35,034 nucleotides of DNA from Ligilactobacillus aviarius (GCF_001654615.1 NZ_LWUD01000022.1:1-35034), one strand, 5' to 3'. Positions 8,123-16,888 are shown, numbered from the stretch's first letter. Notes: a model not told the origin generated them from the sequence alone. Translations and numbers: made by a program.

Positions 8123-8308
8123 ATGGCAGAAATGTTAACCAAAACACTCGAACTGGTTAAGGTTCCATCATTTAATCCGGGAATCATCGGTTCATCTTCA
8201 AACTACGTCGTTCGCTGCACTAAATGTGGTCGCACCCAAGAAATCAACGCTGATTTTTGGAAAGACTACGTGCAACATCCATATTGTAAATATTGTGATC
8301 AGTATTAA
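8123..8308 (+). CDS. Small zinc-ribbon protein of unknown function
   Basis: 61 residues when started at the ATG at 8123, which has AGAAGG 7 nt upstream (an in-frame GTG at 8105 would add six residues but has no such site). Two CxxC pairs, CTKC and CKYC, are 18-19 residues apart and predict one structural zinc site. The segment between them is polar and aromatic. Function not recognised; small two-knuckle proteins of this type often bind nucleic acid or a partner protein. It has its own consensus promoter and terminator and is divergent from rlmH across the DnaA-box region. Confidence 0.75.
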   Translation: MAEMLTKTLELVKVPSFNPGIIGSSSNYVVRCTKCGRTQEINADFWKDYVQHPYCKYCDQY

Positions 8309-8338
8309 AAAAGAGGTTAGGATATACCTAGCCTCTTC
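8307..8338. terminator. Bidirectional terminator between the zinc-ribbon gene and htrA
   Basis: Stem GAGGTTAGG / CCTAGCCTC (8313-8321 with 8327-8335, one G-T pair). On the minus strand it is followed by TTTTTT and would end htrA transcripts after repeat copy B; on the plus strand the T run is short. Confidence 0.75.
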
Positions 8339-8349
8339 ATTTATGCATA

Positions 8350-8467
8350 ATCGGGTTCCAAAACAAACGAGCTACTTGGAAGTTCGAAAACCTCCGAATC
8401 TCTGCTGGCGCGATTCGTTCGCCTTTCTGCTTCCACCACGCTCGTTTTTGACGTTTTGTCACACCTT
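8350..8467 (-). repeat. Dispersed 3'-UTR repeat, copy B (htrA side)
   Basis: On the minus strand it begins 6 nt after the htrA stop with AAGGTGTGACAAAACGTC and ends with TTTGTTTTGGAACCCGAT before the terminator hairpin at 8313-8335. It has the internal GAATCGCG...GATTCG hairpin but lacks the AGCTTCGCGTCG segment of copies C and D. Confidence 0.85.
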
Positions 8468-8473
8468 CTTTAT

Positions 8474-9799
8474 TTAATTTCCATCTTCATTTGACGCCGC
8501 CGTCGTATTTTGATCGTTGGCTTCAAGCGTTAATCGAACCTTGGTCGTCTTTTCCTGACCGTTATGATAATATCCGATCTCAACGGTACTGCCAAGCTTA
8601 TGCGCATAAAGTGCTTCACGTAAACTTGCTAAGCCCGTGACCTTTTTTCCGCCCAGACTGACGATTACATCGCCCTTCTGAATTCCTGATCCTTTCAACG
8701 GTGAATTATCATTGATCTTGGCAACCACGATTCCGCCCGTTACACTTGACGGAAGCTTCAAGACACTTTGTTGCTGCTCTTCCGGAATATTGTTCAAGTC
8801 AATCAGCGAAATCCCCAATGCTGGCCGAATCACCTTTCCGTTAGCAACTAACTGATTAATAATCGATACAACTTCATTACTTGGGATCGCAAAGCCCATT
8901 CCTTCGACCGAAGTTGATGAACCCGAACCAGTTCCCGTACTTGAAAGTTTCATTGAGTTGATTCCGATTACCTGACCAGCCAAGTTGATTAATGGTCCGC
9001 CTGAATTTCCGGGGTTAATGGCCGCATCAGTTTGAATAACCGTTTCTTGACCCGTTGTTACTCCTTGACTGTTTGTAACGTCGATCGTCCGCTTCTTGGC
9101 TGAAATAATTCCTTCAGTCAACGAGGTTGCGTATTCAGATCCCAATGGCGAGCCAATCGCAAGGGCGGTTTGCCCAACCTGAATGTCATCTGAATTACCA
9201 AAGGAAGCAACTTCCGTAACATCTTGGGCATTGATCTTCAAAACCGCCAAATCAGAAATCGCATCATGACCAACAACCGTTGCCGGTAATTTCTTTCCGT
9301 TACTCATTAATACTTCAACCTTATTTGACCCCGCAATAACGTGATTATTCGTAACGATAAATGCTGTGTTCCCCGACTTTTTGTAAATAACCCCTGAGCC
9401 TTCACTTTCAGAGGTTTCCTTGGCACTCTTTCCGCCGCCAAAATTCCCAAAAAGCGAATCCAATGAGTTATCTGATGAAGAGTATGCTTCAACTGAAACC
9501 ACGGCGTTTTTAACCTTATTAAACGCTTTGGTTGCTTGATTGGTTTCCGTTACCTTAATGTTGCTCGTAACGGTTTTTCCCTTCCGGTTATCCTGCGTTA
9601 CCGTCTGACTGGAATACCGATTATAAACTGCGCATCCGCCGATCACGATTCCACCGCCAAGGACACCGCCGGCTAATGCCACCAAAAAGACCTTTTTCAA
9701 CGACATTGTTTTCTTCTTTGGTCGTTGGGGTGCCGGTTGCGGTTGTTCGACCTGATTATTTTCCGTATAATCACCGCTATATTGATTTTTATCACCCAT
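8474..9799 (-). CDS. htrA: Serine protease HtrA (DegP/DegQ-like), membrane-anchored
   Basis: 441 residues from the ATG at 9799 (AGGGAG about 9 nt upstream; a TTG one codon earlier is possible). A cytoplasmic proline-rich tail is followed by one membrane helix at about 35-58. The trypsin-like domain has the triad H153 (NNHV), D183 (ISDLAVL) and S266 (GNSGGPL). One PDZ domain covers about residues 330-425. It degrades misfolded proteins outside the membrane and is part of the cell-wall stress response. It lies downstream of walJ but is separated by a terminator and has its own possible promoter. This neighbourhood (walRK...htrA–rlmH) is the usual one in lactobacilli. Confidence 0.95.
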   Translation of the reverse strand: MGDKNQYSGDYTENNQVEQPQPAPQRPKKKTMSLKKVFLVALAGGVLGGGIVIGGCAVYNRYSSQTVTQDNRKGKTVTSNIKVTETNQATKAFNKVKNAVVSVEAYSSSDNSLDSLFGNFGGGKSAKETSESEGSGVIYKKSGNTAFIVTNNHVIAGSNKVEVLMSNGKKLPATVVGHDAISDLAVLKINAQDVTEVASFGNSDDIQVGQTALAIGSPLGSEYATSLTEGIISAKKRTIDVTNSQGVTTGQETVIQTDAAINPGNSGGPLINLAGQVIGINSMKLSSTGTGSGSSTSVEGMGFAIPSNEVVSIINQLVANGKVIRPALGISLIDLNNIPEEQQQSVLKLPSSVTGGIVVAKINDNSPLKGSGIQKGDVIVSLGGKKVTGLASLREALYAHKLGSTVEIGYYHNGQEKTTKVRLTLEANDQNTTAASNEDGN

Positions 9800-9837
9800 C
9801 AAGATCCACTCCCTTCTAACTTACTTTAATATCTTCG

Positions 9838-9866
9838 ATTATAAAAACCAAATTTGAACACTTTAT
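9838..9866 (-). promoter_or_regulatory. Possible htrA promoter
   Basis: On the minus strand a TATAAT (9838-9843) lies about 40 nt before the htrA start. The -35 is weak. No clear WalR box is seen. Confidence 0.4.
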
Positions 9867-9950
9867 GAATAATATTCGTAAAATATCAAAGAAATTTAAA
9901 CCTAAATATAAGAAAAATTAATCGATAATTTAATCCAGTTTTCCCTATTA

Positions 9951-9982
9951 AAAAAGACCGCGACGAAGGTCGCAGTCTTAAT
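9951..9982 (-). terminator. Terminator of the walRK–yycHI–walJ operon
   Basis: On the minus strand the stem AAGACTGCGAC / GTCGCGGTCTT with loop CTTC is followed by TTTTTT. It separates walJ from htrA. Confidence 0.88.
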
Positions 9983-10008
9983 TAAGCATAATTTCAATCA
10001 CCCATTAA

Positions 10009-10797
10009 TTATAACTTCATTAGCGCTGTTGCCTGATCCGGACTGGTATCCAAAAGATGAAAATCATGCTCAACGGCCAAATCGTGCTGTTTCATGATGT
10101 TTTCAACCGTAAGATGCGCCAACTCCTTAATGTTATTTTCCTTGCTTAGGTGACCAAGAAAAATCTGTTTGGTATCATTCCCCAAAACATCGATCAAGGC
10201 CCGAGCACCATCTTCATTTGAAAGGTGCCCGGTATCACTCATGATCCGCTGCTTCAACGCCCATGGATAAGGTCCCATTCGCAACATTTCAGTATCGTGA
10301 TTGCATTCCATCAAAATTGCTTCGGCATCCTTGATGACTCCCTCGACCCTTTCAGAAACGTATCCCGTATCAGTTACGATTGCAAATGAATGGCCTGCAT
10401 GGTGCATTTCATAAAACTGTGGATCAGCCGCATCATGCGATACGCCGAAACTTTCAACATCAAGGTCACCGAGCGACAGTACTTTTCCTGCTTCTAAAAG
10501 ATGCTTCTGTTCGGGCTTGATTTTCCCAATTTTCGGCGCCATGGCATCCCATGTCTTTTGGTTGGCATACACATCCATTCCATACCGCCGGGCCAAAACA
10601 CCAACGCCTTTACTATGGTCTGTATGTTCATGCGTCACAAATAAGCTGTCAACGTCATTTAACGTTCGCCCAATCGAATTCATGAGCTCTTCGATTTTCT
10701 TTCCGGATAAACCCGCATCGATCAAAACCTGATGTTCAGGCGTCTCAATGTACGTTGCATTTCCCGTACTTCCGCTTGCAAGGATACTGACCTGCAT
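10009..10797 (-). CDS. walJ: Metallo-beta-lactamase-fold protein WalJ/YycJ
   Basis: 262 residues. The metal-binding signature THEHTDH is at residues 55-61, with further conserved histidines (SHDAAD, ECNHD, GHLS) in normal order. Family members are 5'-3' DNA exonucleases of the walRK operon linked to DNA repair and replication-division coordination. It is the fifth gene of the operon, 41 nt after yycI. The ATG used here has no ribosome binding site; the AAAGGAG in the gap lies 30 nt upstream and is followed within 4 nt by an in-frame ATC codon, so a non-standard start giving nine more residues is possible. Confidence 0.9.
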   Translation of the reverse strand: MQVSILASGSTGNATYIETPEHQVLIDAGLSGKKIEELMNSIGRTLNDVDSLFVTHEHTDHSKGVGVLARRYGMDVYANQKTWDAMAPKIGKIKPEQKHLLEAGKVLSLGDLDVESFGVSHDAADPQFYEMHHAGHSFAIVTDTGYVSERVEGVIKDAEAILMECNHDTEMLRMGPYPWALKQRIMSDTGHLSNEDGARALIDVLGNDTKQIFLGHLSKENNIKELAHLTVENIMKQHDLAVEHDFHLLDTSPDQATALMKL

Positions 10798-10838
10798 TGC
10801 GTCATCTTGTTTTTCCGTTCTGATCCACTCCTTTCAAT

Positions 10839-11633
10839 TTAATTATCATCCATTACCGCTCCGGTAAAGGCATTGATCCGCCGATAAATGATCGTTCCGG
10901 AAGCGTTATTTTTAATTTCAAAAACCCAGGTTGGAATGTAAACTGTATTTCCGTTAACCGTCAACATTTTAGAGTACGCCAGGTTACTTGATTCAACCGT
11001 TGAGTTGCTTGGAAGCTTGTTATACTGGTACAACCAAATCAAAGCTCGTTTTTGACTCAACGTTTTCCGCGCACCGCGCAACGTTTGCAAATTATCAAGG
11101 TGTCCCTGGGTATATCCTTGAACATAACCATTCTTTAGATGGAATCGAATTTGGCCGCCATTATCATAAAACGGTTCGTCATTGACCTTTTGGGTATAAA
11201 CGATCGTATCCTTTGTTGAAAGGGCCTTACTGTATTGATAATCCTTCCCATCAATGATTTGATTCGGATCATTCACGATCGATTTCAAAACCTTTTGCGG
11301 ATTATCAGCATTGACCTTGATCATCGTTGCAAAGGTTGAATTCAACAGGTTTCCGTTCATGCTCCAGCTTTGATAGCGAAGCTGACCGGCCTTATTTTTC
11401 AAATCATCATTATTCGGACTTGAAACATAGTATCCCGTTCCCGTTTCATTTGACGTTTCGCCAATCGTGATCTGATCATCCCGCATACTTTTCAGCACTG
11501 ACACCGTGGTATTTTCGGGATGATTGACCGTTGCATCCATTATCGGGCCCTGTTTGAAGTATGAAGAAACAAGAAAGACATCCAGCATAATAAACGCAAC
11601 AAAGAAGATCCATTCAATTCGTTTAAAATTCAT
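10839..11633 (-). CDS. yycI: WalK-associated membrane protein YycI
   Basis: 264 residues. One N-terminal membrane helix (about residues 7-25, after MNFKRIEW) anchors an extracellular domain. With YycH it forms a membrane complex that modulates the activity of WalK. AGGAGGAG precedes the ATG. It starts 15 nt after the yycH stop. Sequence divergence is high in this family; assignment rests on the operon position, the topology and the N-terminal pattern. Confidence 0.9.
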   Translation of the reverse strand: MNFKRIEWIFFVAFIMLDVFLVSSYFKQGPIMDATVNHPENTTVSVLKSMRDDQITIGETSNETGTGYYVSSPNNDDLKNKAGQLRYQSWSMNGNLLNSTFATMIKVNADNPQKVLKSIVNDPNQIIDGKDYQYSKALSTKDTIVYTQKVNDEPFYDNGGQIRFHLKNGYVQGYTQGHLDNLQTLRGARKTLSQKRALIWLYQYNKLPSNSTVESSNLAYSKMLTVNGNTVYIPTWVFEIKNNASGTIIYRRINAFTGAVMDDN

Positions 11634-11648
11634 TCTTGCTCCTCCTAA

Positions 11649-12980
11649 CTAATGATTCTGGCTTAATGTTTGGTAATTGATCCAGTTGCCGTTATACCGG
11701 ATAAAGTACGTCGGTGTCAGATCAACAACCATTTGTGAACCAGCATTTTGGGTCCATTGATAGCCGACAATAATGTTCTTTACTTTTCCCAGGTTATAAT
11801 TTTTGCTCTTCAACGTTTGCAAGACTTGACTGGTCGGCGGCAAATTAACGGTTTGATTATTATTCGGTAACGGAACTTGCAGATCATCAACCGAGAATCG
11901 ATACTCCGTTGCGCCGTTCGGTTGCATTCCAATCTCATATGTCCCATAAAAGTTCGGCGAGATGATCGGGTACCCGTTAATGTAACTTTGATACGTCACT
12001 TGATGATGGCTTTCATCATAGTTTTGATACCGAACATCATCTAATGAGACCCCTAAGTGGCTTAAATTATCAAACCCGTCTTTAAGGGCATCATTGAAAC
12101 TAACTTTTTTATCTTCATTTGCACGGCCCTCACGGACATAGTTGACCGTCCCATCCTTACTGTTAATAACCAATCGTTGGCCGTTATCCGTTGTATACGT
12201 TGTGACCCCGTCGTGTTCCTTAGTCGCAATTGAGTTTGAACTTGAAGCCCCTAATAAGTGCGTCACAAATAAACTCGAATTTTCCTTATTGATTAAGTAA
12301 CTGTATTTCGAAACCGTTACGCCCTTCGGATAATTCTTAATATAATGACCTTTACTGATTTCCTGGTATTCGATCGGTGTTTGTTGAATATCCTTCGCTG
12401 TCACCCGCCGGTATACTTCTTCCGGGATCGAAGTCTTTAATCGCAACTTGTATACCTTATAGTTCATATCATTTAGCAAATAAATTTCCCGGTGATTAGC
12501 CGTTGGTAGCACAATATGCTGAAACCGTTGATTTTCATACTGCTTGGCAATCTCTGAACGCCCAATCAGCTTTTCAAAAAGCCCGATCGATACCTGATTA
12601 GAATATGACAAGATAATGTTGTCATTTTCAAGCAAGTCTTTGCGGTACGTATTAAAGTCCTTATCGTTTTGAACCGTGATCTGCTGAACCTTGATTTTCC
12701 GTAAATCCTTGCAAAGGTCACTGATCAAGTTATCCTTACTACTCGTTAATTGCGTTTGCTGCTTATTTTGCGTTATTGCAATTCCCGTTGGCGAATAAAC
12801 ATCTGCCAGGTCATAGTGAACCGTTGCATCCGCTGAATTGCCCGATTCATTCGTCGTGGTCGTCTGGGTCGTATTTCGATGAAAAGTTGCCGGATCGATC
12901 CAAATAATGGCTGAGAAAACTAAACTGACCACCACTGCAATTAAAAGCCCAATGTGCAGTAAATACTTTTTAATTTTCAT
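11649..12980 (-). CDS. yycH: WalK regulator YycH
   Basis: 443 residues from the ATG at 12980 (MKIKKYLLHIGLL). This start has AGGAGG 9 nt upstream, placed inside the end of walK, so the two genes overlap by 11 nt and are probably translationally coupled. A longer reading from 13091 has no ribosome binding site and runs through walK. One N-terminal membrane helix (about 5-25) is followed by an extracellular part of roughly 415 residues. With YycI it controls the WalK kinase in the membrane. Confidence 0.92.
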   Translation of the reverse strand: MKIKKYLLHIGLLIAVVVSLVFSAIIWIDPATFHRNTTQTTTTNESGNSADATVHYDLADVYSPTGIAITQNKQQTQLTSSKDNLISDLCKDLRKIKVQQITVQNDKDFNTYRKDLLENDNIILSYSNQVSIGLFEKLIGRSEIAKQYENQRFQHIVLPTANHREIYLLNDMNYKVYKLRLKTSIPEEVYRRVTAKDIQQTPIEYQEISKGHYIKNYPKGVTVSKYSYLINKENSSLFVTHLLGASSSNSIATKEHDGVTTYTTDNGQRLVINSKDGTVNYVREGRANEDKKVSFNDALKDGFDNLSHLGVSLDDVRYQNYDESHHQVTYQSYINGYPIISPNFYGTYEIGMQPNGATEYRFSVDDLQVPLPNNNQTVNLPPTSQVLQTLKSKNYNLGKVKNIIVGYQWTQNAGSQMVVDLTPTYFIRYNGNWINYQTLSQNH

Positions 12981-14868
12981 CCCAAAGATCCTCCTCATCA
13001 TCGTCATATTCATGGTATGGAAGGGAGATGTAGAATGTCGTTCCCTGGCCTTCAACACTATCGGCCCAAATCTTACCGTGGTGCATTTCAATAACTTCCT
13101 TTGAAATGGCCAATCCTAAACCGGTTCCGCCTTGAGCCCGTGACCGCGCCTTATCGACCCGGAAGAACCGGTCAAAGACGTGGTTCAGATCCTTCTTTGG
13201 AATTCCTAATCCTTGATCTGAAATGCTCAAAATAACATGATTTTGGGTTTCTAATAACCGGCACGTAATTACCCCGCCATTTGGCGAATACTTGATCGCA
13301 TTATTCATGATATTATCAATTACCTGAATAAACTTATCCGTGTCAATTTCAACCCAAAGATCTTTCTTGGTAAAGTCGCGTTTGATCGTATAGTTCTTCG
13401 ACTTGGTTGAATGCGTATCGTTATTGTCCTTTTCAAGCATCATTTCAAACCGGTCAAGAACATAGTTAAACAGTTCATTCAAGTTGACCAGTTCAAGATC
13501 AAGCTTGACCCGTCCCGAATCCATCCGGGATAGTTTCAGCAAATCATTGATCATCCGAATCATCCGGTCCGTTTCTTCTTGCGTTACCTTTAAGAAGGAA
13601 GGTGCAACTTCCGGATCTTTCCACGCACCGTCATTTAACGCTTCAATATAACTGCGCATACTTGTTAATGGTGTCCGTAATTCGTGCGAAACGTTTGAAA
13701 CAAATTGCCGCAATTCACGGTCGATTTTTTCCTGTTCGGTTACATCCCGCAAGACACAAACGATTCCCGAAATAAAGCCGGATTCCCGTTGAATGAGCGA
13801 GAAGTACGCATGCAAAATCTGATCGTGATCATCCGCCGACATGTCCAGCGTAATTTCCTCCTGATTTTCAAGTAAATCGTGCAACGTGTAGTCTTCGCGA
13901 ATATCAAGAACATCCAAAATTGATTTGCCGAGGGTATCTTCTTCATTTACATCAAGGTAATCGCATGCTGCCTGGTTAATAATGTTAACTTTTCCACGGC
14001 GGTTTGTCGCAATAACCCCGTCAGACATGTGCGTCAGCACCGAATCTAGCCGGCGCCGCTCGGACTCTGACTGTTCCTGCGACTCTTCAACCCGTACTGA
14101 AAGGTTATTGACGGCCTCTGCCAATTGCCCCAGTTCGTCTTTCCCGTACACATGAACCTGCCCTGAATAATCGCCCTTTGCGATCCGGGCAGTCTGCTTC
14201 TTCATTTCATCGATTGGTCTGGTAATCGCACTTGATAAAATAATTGCCAGCAAAAGCCCGATGACCGTCGCAATCAGCGCTGCCGTAGCAAAAATCGCCG
14301 TTACATTGTTCAACGAATCATAAACACTTTCAAGACTGGCACGGATATAAACCGCCCCCACAACCGCGTTCGTATTCCCTGTTGAACTGAATAACGGGGT
14401 AATTGAAATATAATACCGTTTATTGTCGCTGCGGTCATACGTCATTTTTGAATATGTCCGTCCGTTATATAAAACCTGCTTAATGTCACTATCAGTTGTC
14501 CGCTGTCCGACTAAAGAGCGCTTATCAACGTCGTTATCGCCCCGAATGTTTCCTTTCGCATCAACAACCTGAACATCAGTAATATTGCTGTTATTAACGT
14601 CTTCCAGAATCGTTCGGATCTTGGCATTCGCCTTTTGCGTGTCGCTTGAACTCAAATTTTGGGCAAGCGAATTATCAACGTACGACGACAATTCGACCCG
14701 TTGTTTAAATGTTTTTAAGTTATCACTTTTCAATCGCTGAATAAAAACAGCCCCGACAATTTGAAACGCAATTAACAGTAAAAGCGCAAATACCAGGGCA
14801 ATTTTAAAGTGGATCGATTGGAAAAAGTGAAGCTTTTCTTCTTTAACGTTTTGTTTTTCTTCACTCAC
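12970..14868 (-). CDS. walK: Sensor histidine kinase WalK
   Basis: 632 residues, starting at GTG with AAGGA about 12 nt upstream. Order of parts: membrane helix at 22-44, extracellular sensing domain at about 45-185, second helix at about 187-212, HAMP to about 265, cytoplasmic PAS at about 268-375, then the kinase core. The phospho-accepting histidine is H395 (SHELRTP). The ATP site shows the N box NNAIKYSPNGG (522-532), DQGLG (551-555) and GTGLGLA (581-587). With WalR it forms the essential two-component system controlling cell-wall hydrolases in low-GC Gram-positives. It lies 27 nt after walR. Confidence 0.96.
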   Translation of the reverse strand: MSEEKQNVKEEKLHFFQSIHFKIALVFALLLLIAFQIVGAVFIQRLKSDNLKTFKQRVELSSYVDNSLAQNLSSSDTQKANAKIRTILEDVNNSNITDVQVVDAKGNIRGDNDVDKRSLVGQRTTDSDIKQVLYNGRTYSKMTYDRSDNKRYYISITPLFSSTGNTNAVVGAVYIRASLESVYDSLNNVTAIFATAALIATVIGLLLAIILSSAITRPIDEMKKQTARIAKGDYSGQVHVYGKDELGQLAEAVNNLSVRVEESQEQSESERRRLDSVLTHMSDGVIATNRRGKVNIINQAACDYLDVNEEDTLGKSILDVLDIREDYTLHDLLENQEEITLDMSADDHDQILHAYFSLIQRESGFISGIVCVLRDVTEQEKIDRELRQFVSNVSHELRTPLTSMRSYIEALNDGAWKDPEVAPSFLKVTQEETDRMIRMINDLLKLSRMDSGRVKLDLELVNLNELFNYVLDRFEMMLEKDNNDTHSTKSKNYTIKRDFTKKDLWVEIDTDKFIQVIDNIMNNAIKYSPNGGVITCRLLETQNHVILSISDQGLGIPKKDLNHVFDRFFRVDKARSRAQGGTGLGLAISKEVIEMHHGKIWADSVEGQGTTFYISLPYHEYDDDEEDLWDEN

Positions 14869-14895
14869 TTTGATCTCAATCCTTTTGATTTAATT

Positions 14896-15612
14896 TTAAT
14901 TTGTTTCTGGATTCCGCAAGTAGTATCCAACTCCGCGCCGGGTCACTAGCCAAATTGGCCGGCTCGGATTATCTTCAATTTTTTCACGCAACCGGCGAAC
15001 CGTAACATCAACGGTCCGAACATCACCAAAATAATCGTATCCCCATACGGTTTGAAGCAAATGTTCCCGGGTCATTACCTGACCAATGTGCTTTGCTAAG
15101 TAGTAAAGCAATTCAAATTCCCGGTGGGTCAATTCGATCTTTTCGCCCCGCTTTGAAACCACGTAGGCATCCGGGTAAATTACAAGGTCACCAATTGCAA
15201 TGTCATTGTTTTTACTTTCTTCTTCTGCAGCTTGCGCTTCTGCCATTGTGGCTGATTGCCGCCGTAAGTTTGCCTTGACCCGGGCAACTAATTCCCGGTT
15301 TGAAAACGGCTTGGTTACGTAATCGTCAGCCCCCATTTCAAGACCTAAAACCTTATCAATTTCGGCATCCTTAGCCGTAACCATAATAATCGGCATGTTG
15401 TGAGTCTTGCGCACTTCACGGGCAACTTCCAGTCCATCAATCTTGGGCAACATCAGGTCCAAAAGAATCAAATCAGGATTAACTTCTTCAACTTTTTGCA
15501 AGGCTTCTTCACCATCATAGGCAGTGTAAACATCATAGCCTTCTTTTTTCAAATTAAACTTAATAATATCGGAAATTGGTTTTTCATCATCGACAACTAA
15601 AATCTTTTTCAT
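14896..15612 (-). CDS. walR: Response regulator WalR
   Basis: 238 residues from the ATG at 15612 ([10 protein letters not shown]), chosen because GGGGGAGG lies 9 nt upstream; an in-frame TTG at 15618 is too close to it. Receiver domain at residues 1-120 with acidic D8/D9, phosphoacceptor D52 (LLDLMLP) and the TAKD and K-P-F switch residues. An OmpR-type winged-helix DNA-binding domain occupies about 140-235. First gene of the walR-walK-yycH-yycI-walJ operon, behind a consensus promoter. Phosphorylated by WalK, it regulates peptidoglycan hydrolases. Confidence 0.97.
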   Translation of the reverse strand: MKKILVVDDEKPISDIIKFNLKKEGYDVYTAYDGEEALQKVEEVNPDLILLDLMLPKIDGLEVAREVRKTHNMPIIMVTAKDAEIDKVLGLEMGADDYVTKPFSNRELVARVKANLRRQSATMAEAQAAEEESKNNDIAIGDLVIYPDAYVVSKRGEKIELTHREFELLYYLAKHIGQVMTREHLLQTVWGYDYFGDVRTVDVTVRRLREKIEDNPSRPIWLVTRRGVGYYLRNPETN

Positions 15613-15698
15613 AAGCAAATACCTCCCCCATTAAAATGGGTTTTCAGCGACTATTAAATAATCACTCGCCTCATCGAATTGAAAAATTCTCAGTTTCT

Positions 15699-15727
15699 AT
15701 TATAAATCATCGCCGAATGAAAACCAA
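15699..15727 (-). promoter_or_regulatory. Promoter of the walR operon
   Basis: On the minus strand: TTGGTT (15722-15727), a 17-nt spacer and TATAAT (15699-15704), about 85 nt before walR. Confidence 0.75.
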
Positions 15728-15783
15728 ACCACGAAAAGACAGTGATCTTCATTCGAAATTCTAACCGAACATTTTGAAAACTA

Positions 15784-15792
15784 TGCTATAAT
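15784..15792 (+). promoter_or_regulatory. Extended -10 promoter of the orphan RNA
   Basis: TGCTATAAT is an extended -10 with a perfect TATAAT (15787-15792). No good -35 lies upstream, as is usual for extended -10 promoters. It points away from walR into a gene-free region. Confidence 0.65.
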
Positions 15793-15798
15793 ACAGTT

Positions 15799-16233
15799 AA
15801 GCTCTAGGCTTGGTTTTCAAAGTTTTCATTTATAAAACGATTAGTGAAAGTAGTTAGTGATTTTCACTTAAAGCAAAGATGACAAATTGACTTCTTTTAT
15901 ACATTCTCCAACGAATTTGTCACTGAGCTTTCAAGGAATAAATCATACATTCTCCCCTTTACTATTAACTACGCTCACAGTTGGCAAATTTTAAAACTTA
16001 CATGGTCAAATTAATAATCATCTCCGGAGTTTTTATTAATTTACACGAAGGTGCTTTAAGTATTCAAGTTAACTTCTGTTACCTCATACTTGGATGATTT
16101 AGATTAACTTCACATGGCGGTTTTGATTTTTACCAGCTTTCGGCTTTATTGATGAAGGGTTGGAAAGCAATTCTAGATGCGATAAAAACACAGAACAAAA
16201 AGTAAAAGGCTGTGACGAAAGTCCAGCCTTTTT
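15799..16233 (+). ncRNA. Candidate structured non-coding RNA of about 430 nt
   Basis: The stretch from the extended -10 promoter to the terminator at 16204-16233 holds no ORF with a ribosome binding site. Several helices can be drawn: GTGA and GTAGTTA (15844-15847, 15850-15856) with TAACTAC and TCAC (15966-15972, 15975-15978), a 130-nt domain closure. Inside it, AAAGC (15870-15874) pairs with GCTTT (15927-15931) and TGACAAATT (15880-15888) with AATTTGTCA (15914-15922). Further along, AAATTAATAA (16008-16017) pairs with TTATTAATTT (16033-16042), AAGTAT (16058-16063) with ATACTT (16086-16091), and GCTTTC (16136-16141) with GAAAGC (16163-16168). It does not show tmRNA, RNase P or SRP RNA signatures. 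Whether it belongs to a known large RNA class such as ROOL is open. Confidence 0.5.
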
Positions 16234-16234
16234 A
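16203..16234. terminator. Terminator of the orphan RNA and of the GNAT pseudogene
   Basis: AAAAGGCTG (16204-16212) pairs with CAGCCTTTT (16224-16232), with an inner GAC-gaaa-GTC. T runs are present on both strands. Confidence 0.8.
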
Positions 16235-16238
16235 CATC

Positions 16239-16367
16239 ATCGGATTCCAAAACAAACGAGCTACGACGCGAAGCTAGTGAAGTTCGAAAAGTTCCGAATC
16301 TATGCTGACGCGATTCGTTCGCTTTTCTACTTCCACCACGCTCGTTTTTGACGTTTTGTCACACCTT
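16239..16367 (-). repeat. Dispersed 3'-UTR repeat, copy C (GNAT pseudogene side)
   Basis: On the minus strand it begins 3 nt after the stop codon of the GNAT pseudogene with AAGGTGTGACAAAACGTC and ends with TTTGTTTTGGAATCCGAT. It is the fullest copy: it has both the GAATCGCG...GATTCG hairpin and the AGCTTCGCGTCGTAGCT segment. The terminator at 16204-16232 follows it directly. Confidence 0.87.
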
Positions 16368-16370
16368 CCT

Positions 16371-16888
16371 TTATAAATTCAATTCATATCCTAACCGTTC
16401 TTGGACTTCATCGCCCTTGTCAATCATTCCGCAATAATGAAATCCAGCTGATTTGATCAAGCCCTGCATCCGTTTATTCATTGCATGGGTATCGATTCTA
16501 AAATTCTGCATGCCCTGTTCGACTCCAATCGAAATTAAGTTACTCATCAAATAATTACTCAAATGCATTCCTCGAAATTCAGATGACAATGCTAACCGAT
16601 GAATCGTGGCATACGGTTGATCAGTTACGTCCCAGTGACCATCACTGATATTTTGGTAGTTAGCCTGCGGATCATGTGCCAGGGTCGCTACTCCCGCAAC
16701 TTGATCATTTACCATTAAACAAAGCATTCATTTCGCTGAATATCAGTTTGAAAAACTTCCTCAGTCGGGTAACCGTCTTGCCATTGCGGACTCCCGTCGT
16801 TTTTTAAGAGCGCTTGGGCTTCATGAATAATTGCCATAATTGATGGTAGATCGCGTTGAGTAGCGGGTCGCAGGTAAATTAAATTCAT
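16371..16888 (-). pseudogene. GNAT-family N-acetyltransferase, frameshifted
   Basis: Reading from the ATG at 16888 (MNLIYLRPATQRDL, behind GAGG) gives 58 residues ending ...QRNECFV and then a stop. The rest of the domain (LMVNDQVAGVATL...FRGMHLSNYLMSNL...IDTHAMNKRMQGLIKSAGF) continues in another frame to 16371. Adding one T to the three-T run at 16717-16719 (minus strand) joins the halves as ECFVLMVNDQVAGVATL in a normal acetyltransferase of about 172 residues. The acetyl-CoA loop region is in the second half. A one-base loss in a homopolymer could be real or a sequencing error. The gene has a clear promoter and repeat copy C right after its stop. Confidence 0.85.

Noticed and set aside
9803-9950. 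WalR binding box upstream of htrA
   Set aside because: No pair of TGTWAH hexamers with 5-nt spacing could be found.
15784-15860. tracrRNA-like reading of the start of the orphan RNA
   Set aside because: No CRISPR repeat, cas gene or typical anti-repeat/nexus sequence is present in the window.
16002-16097. 31-codon hydrophobic ORF inside the orphan RNA (type I toxin or pheromone idea)
   Set aside because: No ribosome binding site before the ATG, and its DNA is used by helices of the RNA.
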